A stretch of DNA of 64,000 bases from Diphasiastrum complanatum (GCA_029204225.1 CM055095.1:66427940-66491939); one strand, 5' to 3'; positions 42,552 through 54,570 are shown, numbered from the stretch's first letter. Notes: generated by a model not told the origin, from the letters alone. Numbers and translations: made by a program.

Positions 42552-43886
42552 CTATCCTTGATACCACCTAGGCAATCTTCTAGCTTCTAATGAAGGATGC
42601 TTCCTGCCTGGTGAAGTAGGAGGTGAATAAGTATCCCATATACTTGACCTCTCCTTCCTCTTTCCTATCTCAACCAAAGTCACTCTAGGTTCTTGAATTG
42701 GCGTACACGATACATGTATCGATTCAGGTTCTTGTAATAACCCATCACATAATATAGGGATTCCTCCATCTTGATCCTTATCAAAATATATCTCTGTATC
42801 TTTATGAGTTGATTCCTCATCAAAGACTACATCCCTACGTATGATTATTTTCTTACCCTCGAAGTCATATAACCTGTATCCCTTCTCTTGATTATCATAA
42901 CCAAGAAATAAACACTTGGTCGCCTTAGAATCCAATTTGCTCCTTGAATCCTTAGGTATGTAAGAATAAGCAATACTCCCAAACACTCTCAAATGACTTA
43001 CATCTGGCTTCCGACCCGTGTAAGCTTCCTCTGAAGTTCGATTCTCTACGACCTTTGTAGGACTTTGATTCAAAAGATAAACCGCCGTCTTAACTGCTTC
43101 ACCCCAAAACATATTTGGAAGATTTTTACTCTTGAGCATACTCCTTGCAGTTTCTACTATAGACCGGTTCTTTCTTTCTGCACCTCCATTTTGTTGAGGC
43201 GTGTCCATATTTGCAAATTGTCTCTTTATACCTTGATCCTTGCAAAACACCTGAAATTCCGTAGAAAGATACTCTCCCCCTTTGTCCGAGCGAAGTATCT
43301 TAATTTGTCTATCTGTTTCTTTCTCCACCTGTGTCTTAAACCATGTGAAATACTTGAAAGCTTTACCCTTATTCTTCAGAAGATAGATCCATGTCTTCCT
43401 AGAATAGTCATCCACAAACACCATAAAGTAACTTGCTCCCCCATAAGATTGAGTCCTCATAGGACCACACAAATCTGTATGAACAAGTTCTAGAACATTT
43501 TTCGCCCTGAATGTACTAGGCAAAAATTTCTCCATATGATGCTTGCCTAAGACACAGCCTTCACAAACCTTGTGATCAGAAACGACTTGAGGTAAACCCT
43601 TAAGCATGTTAAATTTCCTCAAGACTTGTAGACTTTTGTAATTCAGATGTCCAAACCTTTCGTGCCACAACTTACTCAATGATCCAATATCCGCAACACT
43701 TGCATGATGATCCATCACCTGAGCTTGAAGTTTATACAACCGCCCTGCAAGTATGCCCTCAGCTACTACTTCATTATTATTCCTCTTGATGAGACACCGT
43801 TGTTCATCAAACTGCACCACAATGTGTTGCTTTGCAATAGCTGATACTGAGAGTAAATTTTTCTTGATTCCTGGTACATAAAGCAC
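42552..43886 (-). pseudogene. Copia-3 integrase
   Basis: Frame of 444 codons: LYVPGIKKNLLSVSAIAKQ; zinc finger LWHERFGHLNYKSL with CEGCVLGKH; catalytic core HTDLCGPMRTQSYGG (first Asp), KILRSDKGGEYLS (second Asp) and PQQNGGAERKNRS (Glu); then TSEEAYTGRKPDVSHLRVFG and LFLGYDNQEKGYRLYD. The core residues are intact. The frame ends shortly before the polymerase frame begins, one frameshift apart. Confidence 0.9.
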
Positions 43887-43950
43887 ATCATTTATGTTTC
43901 CAATCTTCCCTGAAGGTAGTTGTACTTGTACTTTTCTAACTCCCTTTATA

Positions 43951-44148
43951 TCATGTGTAGTTGTCCCCCAACTTCACATTTGACCCATCATCTAATTTCT
44001 GAAAATTAGATAGCCAGTCTCGCCTAGATGTCATGTGCTTCGAAGCTCCTGAATCAATAAAACAATAGTCATCTTCCTTCGAGAAGCCACCACCAGAAAA
44101 TGTCGATGCCGAAAACAACTCATAGTCTTCAAGGTCCAAAGCACTCAT
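43951..44148 (-). pseudogene. Copia-3 protease
   Basis: FIDSGASKHMTSRRDWL (Asp-Ser-Gly-Ala) marks the aspartic protease. It starts at an ATG that overlaps the gag stop (ATGA), in another frame, and is shifted again at about 43951 before the DIKGVRKVQVQLP block. Confidence 0.85.
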
Positions 44149-44849
44149 TTTGCATTAGATGTTTCTTCTTCTTCAGCAAAATTCTTGTCCTGCTTTTTCT
44201 TGGATTTGTTGTGCCAGCACTCCTTTGCATAATGTCCTAATTTTCCGCAGATAAAGCAATTTCCTTTTCGAACCATTTTCTTTCCATCTTCTGATCGATT
44301 CGATTGATTCTCCTCCATATCTTGCTTCTTCTTCTTCTTCTTCTTCCCTTTGCCACCCTTCTTGGAACTTTGCTCTTGCTTCTTTGCCAGGAATGCCTGT
44401 TCCTTGAAATCGTCCATGTTGACAATATTTTGTCGTCTCATTTCTTCCTGTAGTAAGATGGGATTTAGCTCATCGAAAGAAGGCCTCGTTTCTCTTAACG
44501 ATAGAATCATTACAAAGTTCTGATAGGCCAAAGGTAGACTATTAAGTACAATGGATACCAATACTGAATCTTGAACACTTTTTCCAACTACAATAAGTTG
44601 GCCTCTCAGATCTTTCACTCGAGTACAGTAGTCCGTTACTGATTCACCTGTACCCATCTTCAACGTGTGAAGCTTCTTAGTCAAGAACAAGATCCGTGAC
44701 TGATTTACCGTCTCATACAAGTTCTTCAGTATATCCCAAGCCTCCTTGGGTCCAGTAGCATCTCTGATATGAGGTATAATCATATCTCTTACTGATAAGT
44801 TGATGATATGATGATCCCGGCAGTTATCCCTCCGTCCGTGCATGTTCAC
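44145..44849 (-). pseudogene. Copia-3 gag, 5'-truncated
   Basis: Reads HHIINLSVRDMIIPHIRDAT, AWDILKNLYE, LKMGTGESVTDYCTRVKDLR, a lysine-rich linker and the knuckle CFICGKLGHYAKEC. The first dozen residues come from neighbouring gypsy sequence across the junction at about 44821. Confidence 0.85.
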
Positions 44850-45226
44850 ATGGATAGTATGGAGAGGAACATGGCCGAGATGCAGCTTATGCTACCCTCC
44901 ATTGCCGGAACTTTGCCTCTTCTTCACAGTATCCTTCATAGTTTCCTTCCCACATGTCACCCCAGTTTCCCACTCCACCCATCGAGCGACCTGTTTATGT
45001 CGATTCCCCAGTCCAGTTCCTGGATGATAAAGACATAAAACCTACTAAATATGTTGGAAATAGAGAACCACTGATGTGGTAGATCAGTGGTTGCACAAGT
45101 GGGAAGAATATTTTGTTTTTAAAAGAGCTCCAACTAATGAGGGTTGGAGAATTCGGAAAGCGGCTTATCACTTTACTGATTTTGCTGGCAGGTGGTGGCG
45201 GAAATTGCTCAAGTCAAACCCACCTG
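44822..45226 (+). pseudogene. Gypsy-2 gag, first part
   Basis: Degenerate N-terminus, then DVVDQWLHKWEEYF and RKAAYHFTDFAGRWWRKLLK, typical of Ty3/gypsy gag. It stops at NPP (45226), where a minus-strand LTR starts, and continues at 48092 with TWVEFK-like sequence (one stop) in the same order. No 5' LTR or primer site is left. Confidence 0.75.
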
Positions 45227-45616
45227 TATTAGGATCAATGGACAAAGACCACACACTCTGGATCTCCACCCACTATCCTGTACCTGGCTCTACACCCATA
45301 GGCCACCATATAGATTGGAGGACCAGCGCTTGACCTCCAAGAGATCATGCACACCTTTCACACTATGCATGTGGATGCCTCTCACATGCCTAATGTGCAT
45401 GTGGGCACATAGGTCCTACCTAACCTTAGGGATCCACCCTTAGTTACTAAGGCTGCCCTCCACTTAGGGGCACTCCCTATGGATATAGACCAAGCCCTCT
45501 AGATCCTAGTACCTAAGGGTTATTGTCCCAAACTACGAGGCTGAGTGTCAGCCCGTCGGGACCCCTTAGGGAGTAACGAGTCACATGTACCCTTGTGTTT
45601 GCCAATGGCCATAACA
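45227..45616 (-). repeat. Gypsy-3 3' LTR (about 390 bp)
   Basis: On the minus strand it begins TGTTATGGCCATTGGCAAAC; the same start is seen in the 48014-48091 fragment. The inner end is set by the target duplication and would read ...CTAATA rather than CA, so it is approximate. Confidence 0.65.
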
Positions 45617-48013
45617 ACTCCTAAAAGGAGCTTTCGTCCTCGAAAGCGAAATCTTCAAGGATGAAATCAGGATACCTCTTGCGAAGATTGTTTACAGACT
45701 CCCAAGTTGACTCTTCTTAGGACCCATCCTTCCACTTGACTAAAACTTCTCGAAAGACCGCATGACAAGTCTTGCGGTTTCAGATATTCAGAATTTCCTC
45801 TGGTTCGTGTGGCAAGGAATTAGGTTCCTCAAAGTCTGTTAGGGTTTGTTCAATATTGTCTCCTTCTCGCATCACCCGCTTCCGTTGACTGACATGAAAG
45901 ACCGGAAGTACTTTTGTGGATTTTGGTTAAGCCAGCTGGTAAGCAGAACTTCCAATTCTCTTGAGTATTGTGAATGGACCACAATACCTCGGGGACAACT
46001 TAGGACACTTGCCTGTGCTTAGAGTGGTAGAGTCTTCAAGAATTTTTGACCCGATCACCTTCTTGGAAGGTAACATCCCTGCGCCTTAGCTTGCGCTTGC
46101 GCTTGCGCTTGCTTCACATTAGCCTTAGCTATCTTGATCATGGTTTCCATATCCTCAAGAAACTCTCTAACACTCTGTACTTTCTTTGTCCTAAGCCCTA
46201 CGGCCATGGGGACTCTAAGTTGAAATCTATACATTAACATGAATGGGTTGTACCCTGTAGTGGAGTGTTTGGTACTGTTATAAGCAAACTCCAAAAGCGG
46301 AAGATACTCTTCCCAATTGGTTTGCTTCTTACTAACATATATGCTCGTAGCATATCTTCTAGAACCTCATCGACCCTTTTCGTCTGACCATCCGTTTCAG
46401 GATGATCAGTGGAGCTCATAGACAACTTAGTTTCTAACTTGTTAAACAGCGCCCTCCAAAAGCTACCTGTAAATTTTGGATCTACATCACTGACTATATT
46501 GGTGGGAAGCCCATATAGCTTATAAATATTTTCTACAAAAAGCCTGGCAACTTCTGGAGCTGTAACAGTTTTCTTGGTCGGGAGAAACCGCACCATCTTG
46601 GTCAATCGGTCTACAACTACCCAGATCAAGTCATGGCCTTTACTCATTCTTGGTAACAAAACTATAAAATCCATGCTGATACTCTCCCATCTACCACCGA
46701 ATATCTCTAGTGGCTGGAGGAGCCCGCCTACCTTGAGACGTTCAGCCTTTATGGCCTGGCATGTGGTGCACCTTAACACGTAGTCCTGTACGTCTTTCTG
46801 CATACTAGGCCAATAAAACGTATTCTTTGCAAGAGCATAGGTCCTCTTTATCCCGGGATGCCCTGCACTGGGACTGTCGTGACTTTCCTCAAGAATTTGG
46901 CGCCCGAAGTCACCACCCTTGGGTACACATACCCTTCCTTTATAAAAGAGGTACCCGTCCTCAATGGAGAAATTCTTCCATCGAGCATCCGCAACACCTG
47001 TTGATGGCACATCCACTTCGGATGTTTCCGCAACATCTTCAGGCGGCGTGTCCCGTCCCGACGCAACTGCAACATCTTTCGATGGCCCTGCAACACTCTC
47101 TGATGGCGCTAGTGTGATTGTGGAATTCCTTTGCTCAATAGCCTGCCACACAAGTGCGTAGTGAGAATCACTAACACACTTTCCTCTGAGTGATTCTAGG
47201 AATTCACTCCTGAATGCCATAAAACTTAGCGCACTTACCATGGGCATTCGACTCAGGGCATCTGCTACCACATTGTACCGCCCTTTCCTGTTACATCCTG
47301 TACCTTAGTTGATAGTCAAACTCTTGGAGAAGTTCGGCCCAATGAGCTTTCCTTCCTTTCAAGTCGCTTTGAGAGAAAAGCCACTTGATACTTTCTTGAT
47401 CAAACACAATCTCAAACTTAGCTCCATAGAGGTAATGCCTCCATTTCTTAAGAGCATAGACTATTGCAAACAACTCCTTCTCATAAGTGGAATAATTTAA
47501 CTGGTGTTTATCCAGTTTCTTACTTTCAAACGCGACCGAGGACTGTCGTGTTGAGTGAGAACAGCACCAACTGCCTGATTACTGGAATCAGTTTCTACCA
47601 CAAATGCTTCATTTGGATCCACTAAACTTAAGACAGGAGCAGACTAAAGTACTTGCCCTTACCCTTGAGCTGACCCGTCAAAAGAGCAATCAAGCGGGCA
47701 TACTGAGGGATAAACCTCCTGTGGAAACTAGCCAATCCGAGGACGATCTGCAGCTCTTCCATCGAAGTTGGTACTAGCCATCGCATAATTGCGGCTACCT
47801 TTTTAGGATCCATCTTGATCCCCCGGAGATAATATGTCCGAGGTAGTGAATCTCTTCCTTGAAGAATTCATATTTTGATTCCTTTGCATAGAAGGAATTC
47901 TCTCTCAGGACCTGGAACACTTGACGCAAAATGATCAAAGTGTTTTTCTTTAGTACGACTAAAGACTAGGATATCATCAAGGTAGATTAATACAAACTTG
48001 CCCAAGAGATGTC
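45617..48013 (-). pseudogene. Gypsy-3 pol remnant
   Basis: From right to left: polymerase GKFVLIYLDDILVFSRT; MDPKKVAAIMRWLVP; RNase [18 protein letters not shown]; integrase frame 46234-47271 with EESHDSPSAGHPG and CTTCQAIKAERL, SMDFIVLLP, SDVDPKFTG and TDGQTKRVDEV. In the last box Lys replaces the catalytic Glu (usual TERVN). Then [30 protein letters not shown] and chromodomain REVLVKWKDGS with a stop. Several frameshifts. A repeated Asp-Val/Thr linker lies between RNase H and integrase. Confidence 0.85.
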
Positions 48014-48091
48014 TGACAGGGCTGAGTGTCACCCCACCGAGATTAGGGACTAACGAGTCACATGTACCCGTGTTTGCCAATGGCCATAACA
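48014..48091 (-). repeat. Gypsy-3 5' LTR fragment
   Basis: Seventy-eight bases match the start of the 3' LTR (shared: CGAGTCACATGTACCC, TTTGCCAATGGCCATAACA), ending abruptly against polymerase sequence. Confidence 0.75.
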
Positions 48092-48760
48092 ACCTAGGTC
48101 GAGTTCAAGTGAGCCCTCAGGGCTCAGTTTATTCCTCCACATGAGCATGTACGTGCGACGGATACATGGTTTCTGCTCCGTCAGAAACACTATAGTGTAC
48201 AGGAGTATGTTAATAGGTACAGGGAAGTACCTATCAAGTTTCCATAAGAGATTCCTGAATGGCTGGTCGTACATAAGTTTGTGTTTGGTCTTCGAGAAGA
48301 GTTGAGGCCCCATGTTTTGAACAAGCATTGTAAGCCATTGGAAGAGGCAGTTGCTACGGGCCTCGACTACGAAGGCAATATTAGAACCAAGCCTAATTCT
48401 GGAGTGCCTTTTGTGCACAAGAAGAAGGGGTCGTGGAAGGTTGGCCAGCAGAGCCACAGAAGTCTTTCGTAGGGACACCCTATCCAGATGCAACAATCTC
48501 TAAAGCGCAAGCCAACACTTTCCTTGCCAAAGCGGTTCTACAGCAAGTCTCCCCTCACAGCGGAATAGAAGGAAAAGGCCAAAAAAGAAGGATTGTGTTT
48601 CTTTTGTCTTGGCAAAGCATTTGTTCAAGGAATGTCCTCGGCGCACGGGCAAGAAACTTCATACCTTACAGTCGCACTAGGAAGAGGGCAATGATGAGAA
48701 TATTTTGGAGGATCTGCTGGGGAGCAATGATGATGATACCAAGTGGCTCATAACCCTTAC
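48092..48760 (+). pseudogene. Gypsy-2 gag, second part
   Basis: QKHYSVQEYVNRYREV, IPEWLVVHKFVFGLREELRP and, after frame changes, a damaged zinc knuckle near 48595 (CFFCLGKAF, with the His and last Cys shifted out). Confidence 0.75.
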
Positions 48761-48879
48761 GGTGCAGAGGCTAATCTCTAGGGCACCAGTTTGTTTTCTA
48801 TCCACCAGGGACATGATGGCTATCAGTTTCGTGATAGTGAGCTGATACGGATGAGGGGGACGCTGGAGGGTTGAGATGT

Positions 48880-49324
48880 TCTTGTTTTATTCGACATCGG
48901 CTCCTCGCATAACATTATCAATTCTCATGCGGTGAAGAAGCTGAACTTGGCTACTGTGCCTTCAGATTACCGGTATACAGTTGAGATGCCAGATGGTAAG
49001 GGCACAGAAGTGTGGGATCAACAAGTCTCTCATGCGCTATTACCTATTCCTACTTATTCTGAGAAGTTAGACTTTGAGAACACAAAATTAGCCAAGTTTG
49101 ATATTGTATTAGGTAAGCGGTGGCATGCGAGTAAGCAGCCCGCTATTGACTTTCTTGCACATGAGTATGTTTTCAGGCACCTGGTGGGGGAGAGGCCATC
49201 TGCACCTGGTGGGGGAGAGGCCATCTGTACAGGGTCCTCTTATCACGTCTATGCAAATAAAGAAGTTGGATTTCCAGTATTTATGGTTTTGTTATTTAAT
49301 AAATGTGGATTTCAGTTTTTATGA
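48880..49324 (+). pseudogene. Gypsy-2 protease region
   Basis: LFDIGSSHNIINSHAVKKLN is the gypsy aspartic protease box with Asp-Ile-Gly in place of Asp-Ser/Thr-Gly. Then [12 protein letters not shown] (the usual D..LG.DWL block). It ends in an exact 25-bp tandem duplication (49177-49226). Confidence 0.8.
49177..49226 (+). repeat. Exact 25-bp tandem duplication in gypsy-2
   Basis: GCACCTGGTGGGGGAGAGGC and the next five bases occur twice in a row, at 49177 and 49202. Twenty-five bases shift the frame. Confidence 0.95.
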
Positions 49325-49399
49325 TTCGCAAATAAATGCACATGTTAATAATTCAAAAGTAATATCATCGCATTTAACTTCTATAAATTATGTTTTGGC

Positions 49400-50760
49400 T
49401 CAGCAACTCAAGTGTGATCCAGCACGTCAGCTGGAAAAGGCCATCCGAGCTGAGTTTAAACATTTGTTAATTGATAGCATGCCAGCGGGATTGCCACCCA
49501 GGCGGAACGTGGAGCACCATATTGAGCTTGTTCGGGCAAGCCCGGTATGTCGGCCTCCTTATAGGATGAGCTTGAAAGAGGAAGAGAAAGTACGGAAAAT
49601 GTTGGAGGAATACCTCAAGTTGGGATATGTCCATCCTAGTTACTCACCTTTTGCCTCTCCCATTTTATTAGTCTCGAAAAAGGATGGTAGTTTCCGGATG
49701 TGCATTGATTATTGGGGATTAAATAAAATCACTGTAAAGCACAGATATCTGATGCCCAGGATTGATGATCTACTGGATGCGTTGCAGGGAGCAACCATTT
49801 TCAATAAGATAAATCTCAAAAGTGGGTACCATCAGATACGGATTCGCGAAGAGGACATTCTGAAGACAGCCTTCCGAACCCGTTTTGGACATTATGAGTT
49901 CTTGATTATGTCGTTTGGGTTAACCAATGCACCCGCCACGTTCATGATGCTCAATGTCCTGCGTGACTATATGGGCAAGTTTGTCGTCAACTTCATTGAT
50001 GACATACTAGTGTTCAATAAGTCGGTAGGGAAGCATAAGATTCATCTCCAGACCGTCTTTGGCAAGCTATAAAAGACTGTCTTGTATGCCAATGCTCAGA
50101 AGACCGAGTTGTGTAAGACTCATGTTGAGTATCTGAGTCATGTAGTGATGGCAGAGGGTATTTCTGTTGACCCCGCCAAGGTGGCTGTGGTCAAGAAGTG
50201 GCCAAGACCGGCCAATATTCGTCAGTTACAGTCTTTCCTAGGCTTTTGCAAGTTCTACCGACGGTTCGTTATGAACTATTCCAAGGTAGCTGCTCCTTTA
50301 ACGGATCAATTACGGAATAACAACACTGTGGTTTGCTGGGATGCTTAGGCTCAGCATAGTTTTGACAGCTTGAAGGAGGCTATTGCGACAGCCCCAATAC
50401 TCAAGATTGTGGACCCCCAGAAACCTTTCGACCTAGAGACGGATGTTGGTGGCATTGTCGTGGGTGCAGTTTTGAGTCAGGAAGGTAGACCAGTAGCCTT
50501 TGAAAGTAAGAAATTGACACCAGGGCAACAGATATATCCCACACATGAGCAAGAGCTGTATGCGATTATACATGCGCTCAAGGTGTGGCCATTATTTATA
50601 TGGCACCAAATTTTACATGTATAATGACCATCATACTTTGAAGTACCTCTGCACTCAGCCAGATTTGAAGGGCCGCTAGGCTCAGTGAGTCGAGCTGATG
50701 TAGGAATTTCATTTAGAAATTCACTTCCGAAGAGGGAAGGAAAATGTGGTCGCTGATGCA
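49400..50760 (+). pseudogene. Gypsy-2 reverse transcriptase and RNase H
   Basis: [49 protein letters not shown] (Trp where Arg is usual), [23 protein letters not shown] (Phe-Ile-Asp-Asp), then LYANAQKTELCKTHVEYL, FLGFCKFYRRFV, RNase H LETDVGGIVVGAVL and VVADALSR. Stops at 50070, 50346 and within 50600-50700. Confidence 0.88.
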
Positions 50761-50855
50761 CTATCTCGGATACTGCATCAGATGAGCTTTACGGTAGTTG
50801 ACAGTGATCTCATGGAGAAGATGAAGAGAGCTCAGCCGACACACATTGCCAGCAT

Positions 50856-52341
50856 GTGTGGCCTGATGCACACAAGGTAGTCGATCAAGCGGAAGAGTCA
50901 GTCGAGGTTGTCGCTTCCACAGAGGCACACACCAGTACATATCTAACATACACCATGAAGGATGGTATGTTATTGACAACCGGCAAGATTTTCGTGCCAA
51001 ACGTGAAGGATCTTCGTCGTAATATACTTCATGAATGCCATGATAGTCCCCGCGCAGGGCACCCAGGTATTGATAAGACCAGTGAATTGGTAAGAAGGCA
51101 TTATCTCTGGCCACGATTGTAGCGAGACGTCAGGAAGTACGTCCAGCGTTGTACGGCTTGTCAGGTGAACAAGGCCGAGCGGGTAAGTCCTCCGGGCTTA
51201 CTGCATCCATTGGAGATTCCTGCAGTATGGTGGGAAAGTATCTCCATGGATTTCATTGTTGGCTTCCCAGGACCCAGACGGGATTTAATTCCGTTATGGT
51301 ACAGGTTCTCCAAGATGACTCACTTCATCACAACAACCAAGAAGGTCACAGCTCCGCAGGTTACTAAGTTGTTTACTCGGAATGTCATCAGGTTGCATGG
51401 ACTTCCGAAGTCCAATGTGTCTGACAGAGATCCCAAGTTTAAGGGAAATTTCTGGATTGAGGTGTTCGCCAGGTTGGGAACACAGTTGCGGATGAGTAGT
51501 TCCGAACACCCTCCTCAAACGGATGGTCAGACAGAGCAAGTGAACCAGGTCTTGGAAGATATGCTTAGGACATATGTCAGTGGTACCCAAACAGACTGGG
51601 TAAAGCATTTACCGCTATTGGAGTTTGCGTACAATGACAAGAGACATGCGTCCACTGAATTGAGTCCATTTGAGCTCAATTATGGTTTTAGGCCGCTGAG
51701 TCTTGTGATCATAGGAACTCAGCGTAAGGTACACAGTGCTGCAGAGTTTCTAACTCAGATGCAGCAAAAGCTAGAGATGGCACAAGATATAACTTGTCCA
51801 GGGCTATGGCCAGGGCAGAGAGTTATAGTCGTGAGAACCGTACCTATCGGGAATTTGAGAAGGGAGATTGGGTATATTTACTAGTCCCTTCGAAGTCGAA
51901 GGAGCTATGCACAAGAAGGTGCACCAAGTTATCTCCTAGGTATTGTGGACATGGTTGATTATTAAGGTCAGCCAAGTAGCATATAAGCTACAGCTACCTG
52001 TGGGATGCAAGGCGCATCCAGTGTTTCATGTTAACAAACTTAAGAAATGTTTGCACGATGGCGATAGACTGGTGGAGGGTCTAGTTTCTCTGGAAAAGAA
52101 AGACACCACAGGTTATGGGCCAAAGAGAGTCCTAGATCAGAGGGAGCGATGATTGAGGAATCATCTCCTCCAAGAGTATCTAGTGGCTTGGAAGGGGCAT
52201 CCTTTTTCTAGAGTTTTGTCATCGAGGATCGATGACTTGCTAGAAGAGGGAAGGATTGTTAGATGCAAGTCCAGCTCTGACGTATTCCCAACACAACCAA
52301 TTACTAGGGGCCGAGGGCCAGGGTATTGGCGAGGCCAGTAA
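50856..52341 (+). pseudogene. Gypsy-2 integrase and chromodomain-like end
   Basis: Zinc finger ECHDSPRAGHPGIDKT with [12 protein letters not shown]; core SMDFIVGF, SDRDPKFKG and TDGQTEQVNQV keep D, D and E; then LLEFAYNDKRHASTELSPFE, SPRYCG and a linker KAHPVFHVNKLKKCL. The final block LLQEYLVAWKGHPFSR resembles a chromodomain. Stops at 51120 and 52150, plus frame changes. Confidence 0.85.
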
Positions 52342-52436
52342 CTAGGATGGACACCAGGGGTCCGGTTGGGTCCGGCTGACAGGATGTCAGTAGGCGGAGT
52401 TATGACTGTATGGACCCTAGTCGTCAATTGATATCT

Positions 52437-53243
52437 TTAAACTACCAGAGGGTTCTCATCAGTATATCAAGAGGGTTATTTATCGTGCATATTCTCGAGT
52501 GACATGGCAGGGGCCCTTGGGGTTCAAACTGGACTTCTATCACTCTAGTTTCCTAGAGCTAGACAATGTCGGGGTCCCAGTTTTGCCTCATTACTTGGAT
52601 AATGGGCTTTCACATTGCCTTCGTTTTACACTGGGTCAGTTTCGAGTTTCCTCACACCAGCTATATGTGGAGACCTAATTATTATCCCATCATCATGATC
52701 GGGCATTTCATTGCAAATCTCTATGGTACCATCCTTCAATTGCGATTACGGAGGCAGAGTCTAGGAGGTTGCACGCTATGGGTCAAGTGGGTTTCAGGGC
52801 TCATTACTCCACTATTGATTACGTCTTTACACTTGATTTCATCATTGAGCAGGCCATGCAGATGGGAGAGAGTTTATTGCTATTTTGTTGTATTCAGGAA
52901 AGCCTTTCACTCAATCCCACGACCCTTGCTTATTCAAAGGTTGTGAGACTTAGGCTTTTCGACAAATAAAGTTTTGGCAATGATGGCTTTATATGAGTTT
53001 GGGGTTGTTTCAGAGGTGAGTTTGGCATCTTAGATCCAGTGTTGAGCACTATTGGGGTGAAATAGGGTTGCTCCCTTTCACCTATTTTATTTGGACTATA
53101 CATTGACGAGCTTGAGGAGGTTATTGGTCGTGGTGGAGATCTAGGTTGTAGCCTTAGTGATATATTGATTGTCATACTGTTATACGCTGATGATGTAGTT
53201 CTATTATCACCAACCAGGGAGGGACTACAAAAAGACATTTGAA
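52437..53243 (+). mobile_element. LINE F: rearranged fragment, C-terminal region before polymerase
   Basis: 52437-52673 encodes the late part of LINE ORF2 (LPEGSHQYIKRVIYRAYS, HCLRFTLGQFRVSSHQL). It is followed at 52674 by early polymerase (NYYPIIMIGHFIANLYGTIL, AMGQVGFRAHYSTIDYVF, FRKAFHSIPRPLLIQRL, LLYADDVVLLSP to about 53210). No (CT)n tract lies between. Several frameshifts. Confidence 0.8.
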
Positions 53244-54299
53244 GCTTGAATACATTAAGCTTCCCTTCACAAGTTTGGAGCTTGCCATTGTTTGCATGCG
53301 TTGTTGTTACTTTTCCATTGCAATCTCAAAAAGATTACTGAATGCCAAACACAAGCTTGGAACTTTTGCATGCTTCAATGCTTGCCAAGAATAATCCCTT
53401 CCACTCGAGAACTCGGCACCCTTTTCTTAGTACGTAGGTCCCCACCCTCTCTAAAACACTCAAGTCCCTTTTTTGTTACCAGTCAAGTCCCCACCCTTGT
53501 TGCTAGCGTTCAATTTCCTATCCCTTTTTGCTAGCACTCAGGACTCCACCCATCTTGATAGCATGCACGTCTCTATCCCTTCATCAGGCACTCCAATCCT
53601 AGTCCTTTTTCAAGGACTCAAATCCCTACCCTCTCTACCACCGGCAATCGGGTCCCAAGGGCCTCTTACTATTGGGTGCCTCCTTGCTTTGGGACCTCCT
53701 CTAGCTTAATCCCCCATCATTCTAGTGGGTTTGCTCTTATTAAGGCATGTGCATTGGGAGTTCACCATTTTTGTTCCCTACCTTGTTAATGGATTTGCTT
53801 GCACTTGCTTTTGAGTCAAGAGATTGACATCTTTTCATATCTTACATTTGCAGTCTATAGGGCATAAGCATTTGTCCATTGAGAAAAATATCAAGCAAAG
53901 TTCTATCCAGAAAAGTTCTATAGTGCTTAAAAGCCCCTTAGTATTACTTACTGAAAAGAAATCCATATTTTGGCTAAGTATTGTGAGCAGATTTGATTGA
54001 GAATTTGATCAATGGCCATTGTACATCAATAAAGATTCCCCGGGGGGTGGCATCCCCTATGCGTGTATTGACATGATGACAATGTGACGAGTTCTCTAAT
54101 CAACTATTTTCAATCAGTCGCTTTTGATATCTTCATTTGAAGTTTGTTTCATTTTTCAGTATGGTCATTTATTCTATCTCTCTTTCAAATTAAAGGTATA
54201 TTCTTTGAAACTACTATTGCTACTACAATTTCTATTTTTGCTACTATTGTTGAGGCATAATCGATTCATGTTCCAATTTCTATTCCACTTATCTCAATA
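53244..54299. other. Unrecognised sequence (intron 1)
   Basis: About 53290-53710 repeats loosely similar phrases (AGTCCCTTTT, CACTCAG, CCACCCTT), possibly a degenerate pyrimidine-rich repeat. No gene, RNA or element was recognised. Confidence 0.4.
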
Positions 54300-54570
54300 G
54301 TCGCAAGACGTCGGCTGCCCTTAATTTCAAGGATAAAGTACAAGTTGGTGTATAGTCTAGTTCGCCGAATAGCAATGGACTAGGAAACTTGTCAAATAAA
54401 CTTGAAACATATTTTGAGATGTATCCTAAAAGCTATGCCCCAAAAGTCTAGTTACAAATCATATGTTTGCATAGCAAAGCTTCCACGTGGTTGAGGACTT
54501 ACAAGAAAATGCATGATAGGGACCTCCCTAATAAGATCAGCTTCGGCAACTTCTTGATATGAACATGATC
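54300..54570 (+). pseudogene. Possible gypsy gag remnant
   Basis: Interrupted frames read NKLETYFEMYPKSYAPK, ASTWLRTYKKMHDRDLP and SFGNFL, which together resemble the W/L-rich core of a Ty3/gypsy gag. Stops are frequent. No linked pol was found. Confidence 0.35.

Larger units (their letters stand above)
41020..44821 (-). mobile_element. Copia-3: Ty1/copia element lacking 5' LTR and polymerase core
   Basis: Holds, 5' to 3' on the minus strand, gag, protease, integrase, start of polymerase, RNase H, purine tract and 3' LTR. The 5' end is cut within gag where plus-strand gypsy sequence begins. An internal deletion removes the polymerase active site. Confidence 0.88.
45227..48091 (-). mobile_element. 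Gypsy-3: chromovirus remnant nested in gypsy-2 gag
   Basis: Flanked by ACCTG (45222-45226) and ACCTA (48092-48096), a 5-bp target duplication with one change, with the host gag reading on both sides. The 3' LTR is complete (45227-45616); only about 78 bases of the 5' LTR remain (48014-48091), joined by a deletion directly to the polymerase active-site region. Gag and protease are gone. Confidence 0.8.
48092..52430 (+). mobile_element. Gypsy-2: plus-strand chromovirus, main part
   Basis: Continues gag after gypsy-3 and runs through zinc knuckle, protease, polymerase, RNase H, integrase and a chromodomain-like end in order. Frames are broken many times. No purine tract or 3' LTR is recognised; the end is taken where LINE F begins. 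Confidence 0.85.

Noticed and set aside
44808-45038. 76-codon plus-strand frame at the copia-3/gypsy-2 junction as a gene
   Set aside because: It spans the junction and is the degenerate start of gypsy-2 gag; the recognisable gag part lies in another frame from 45076.
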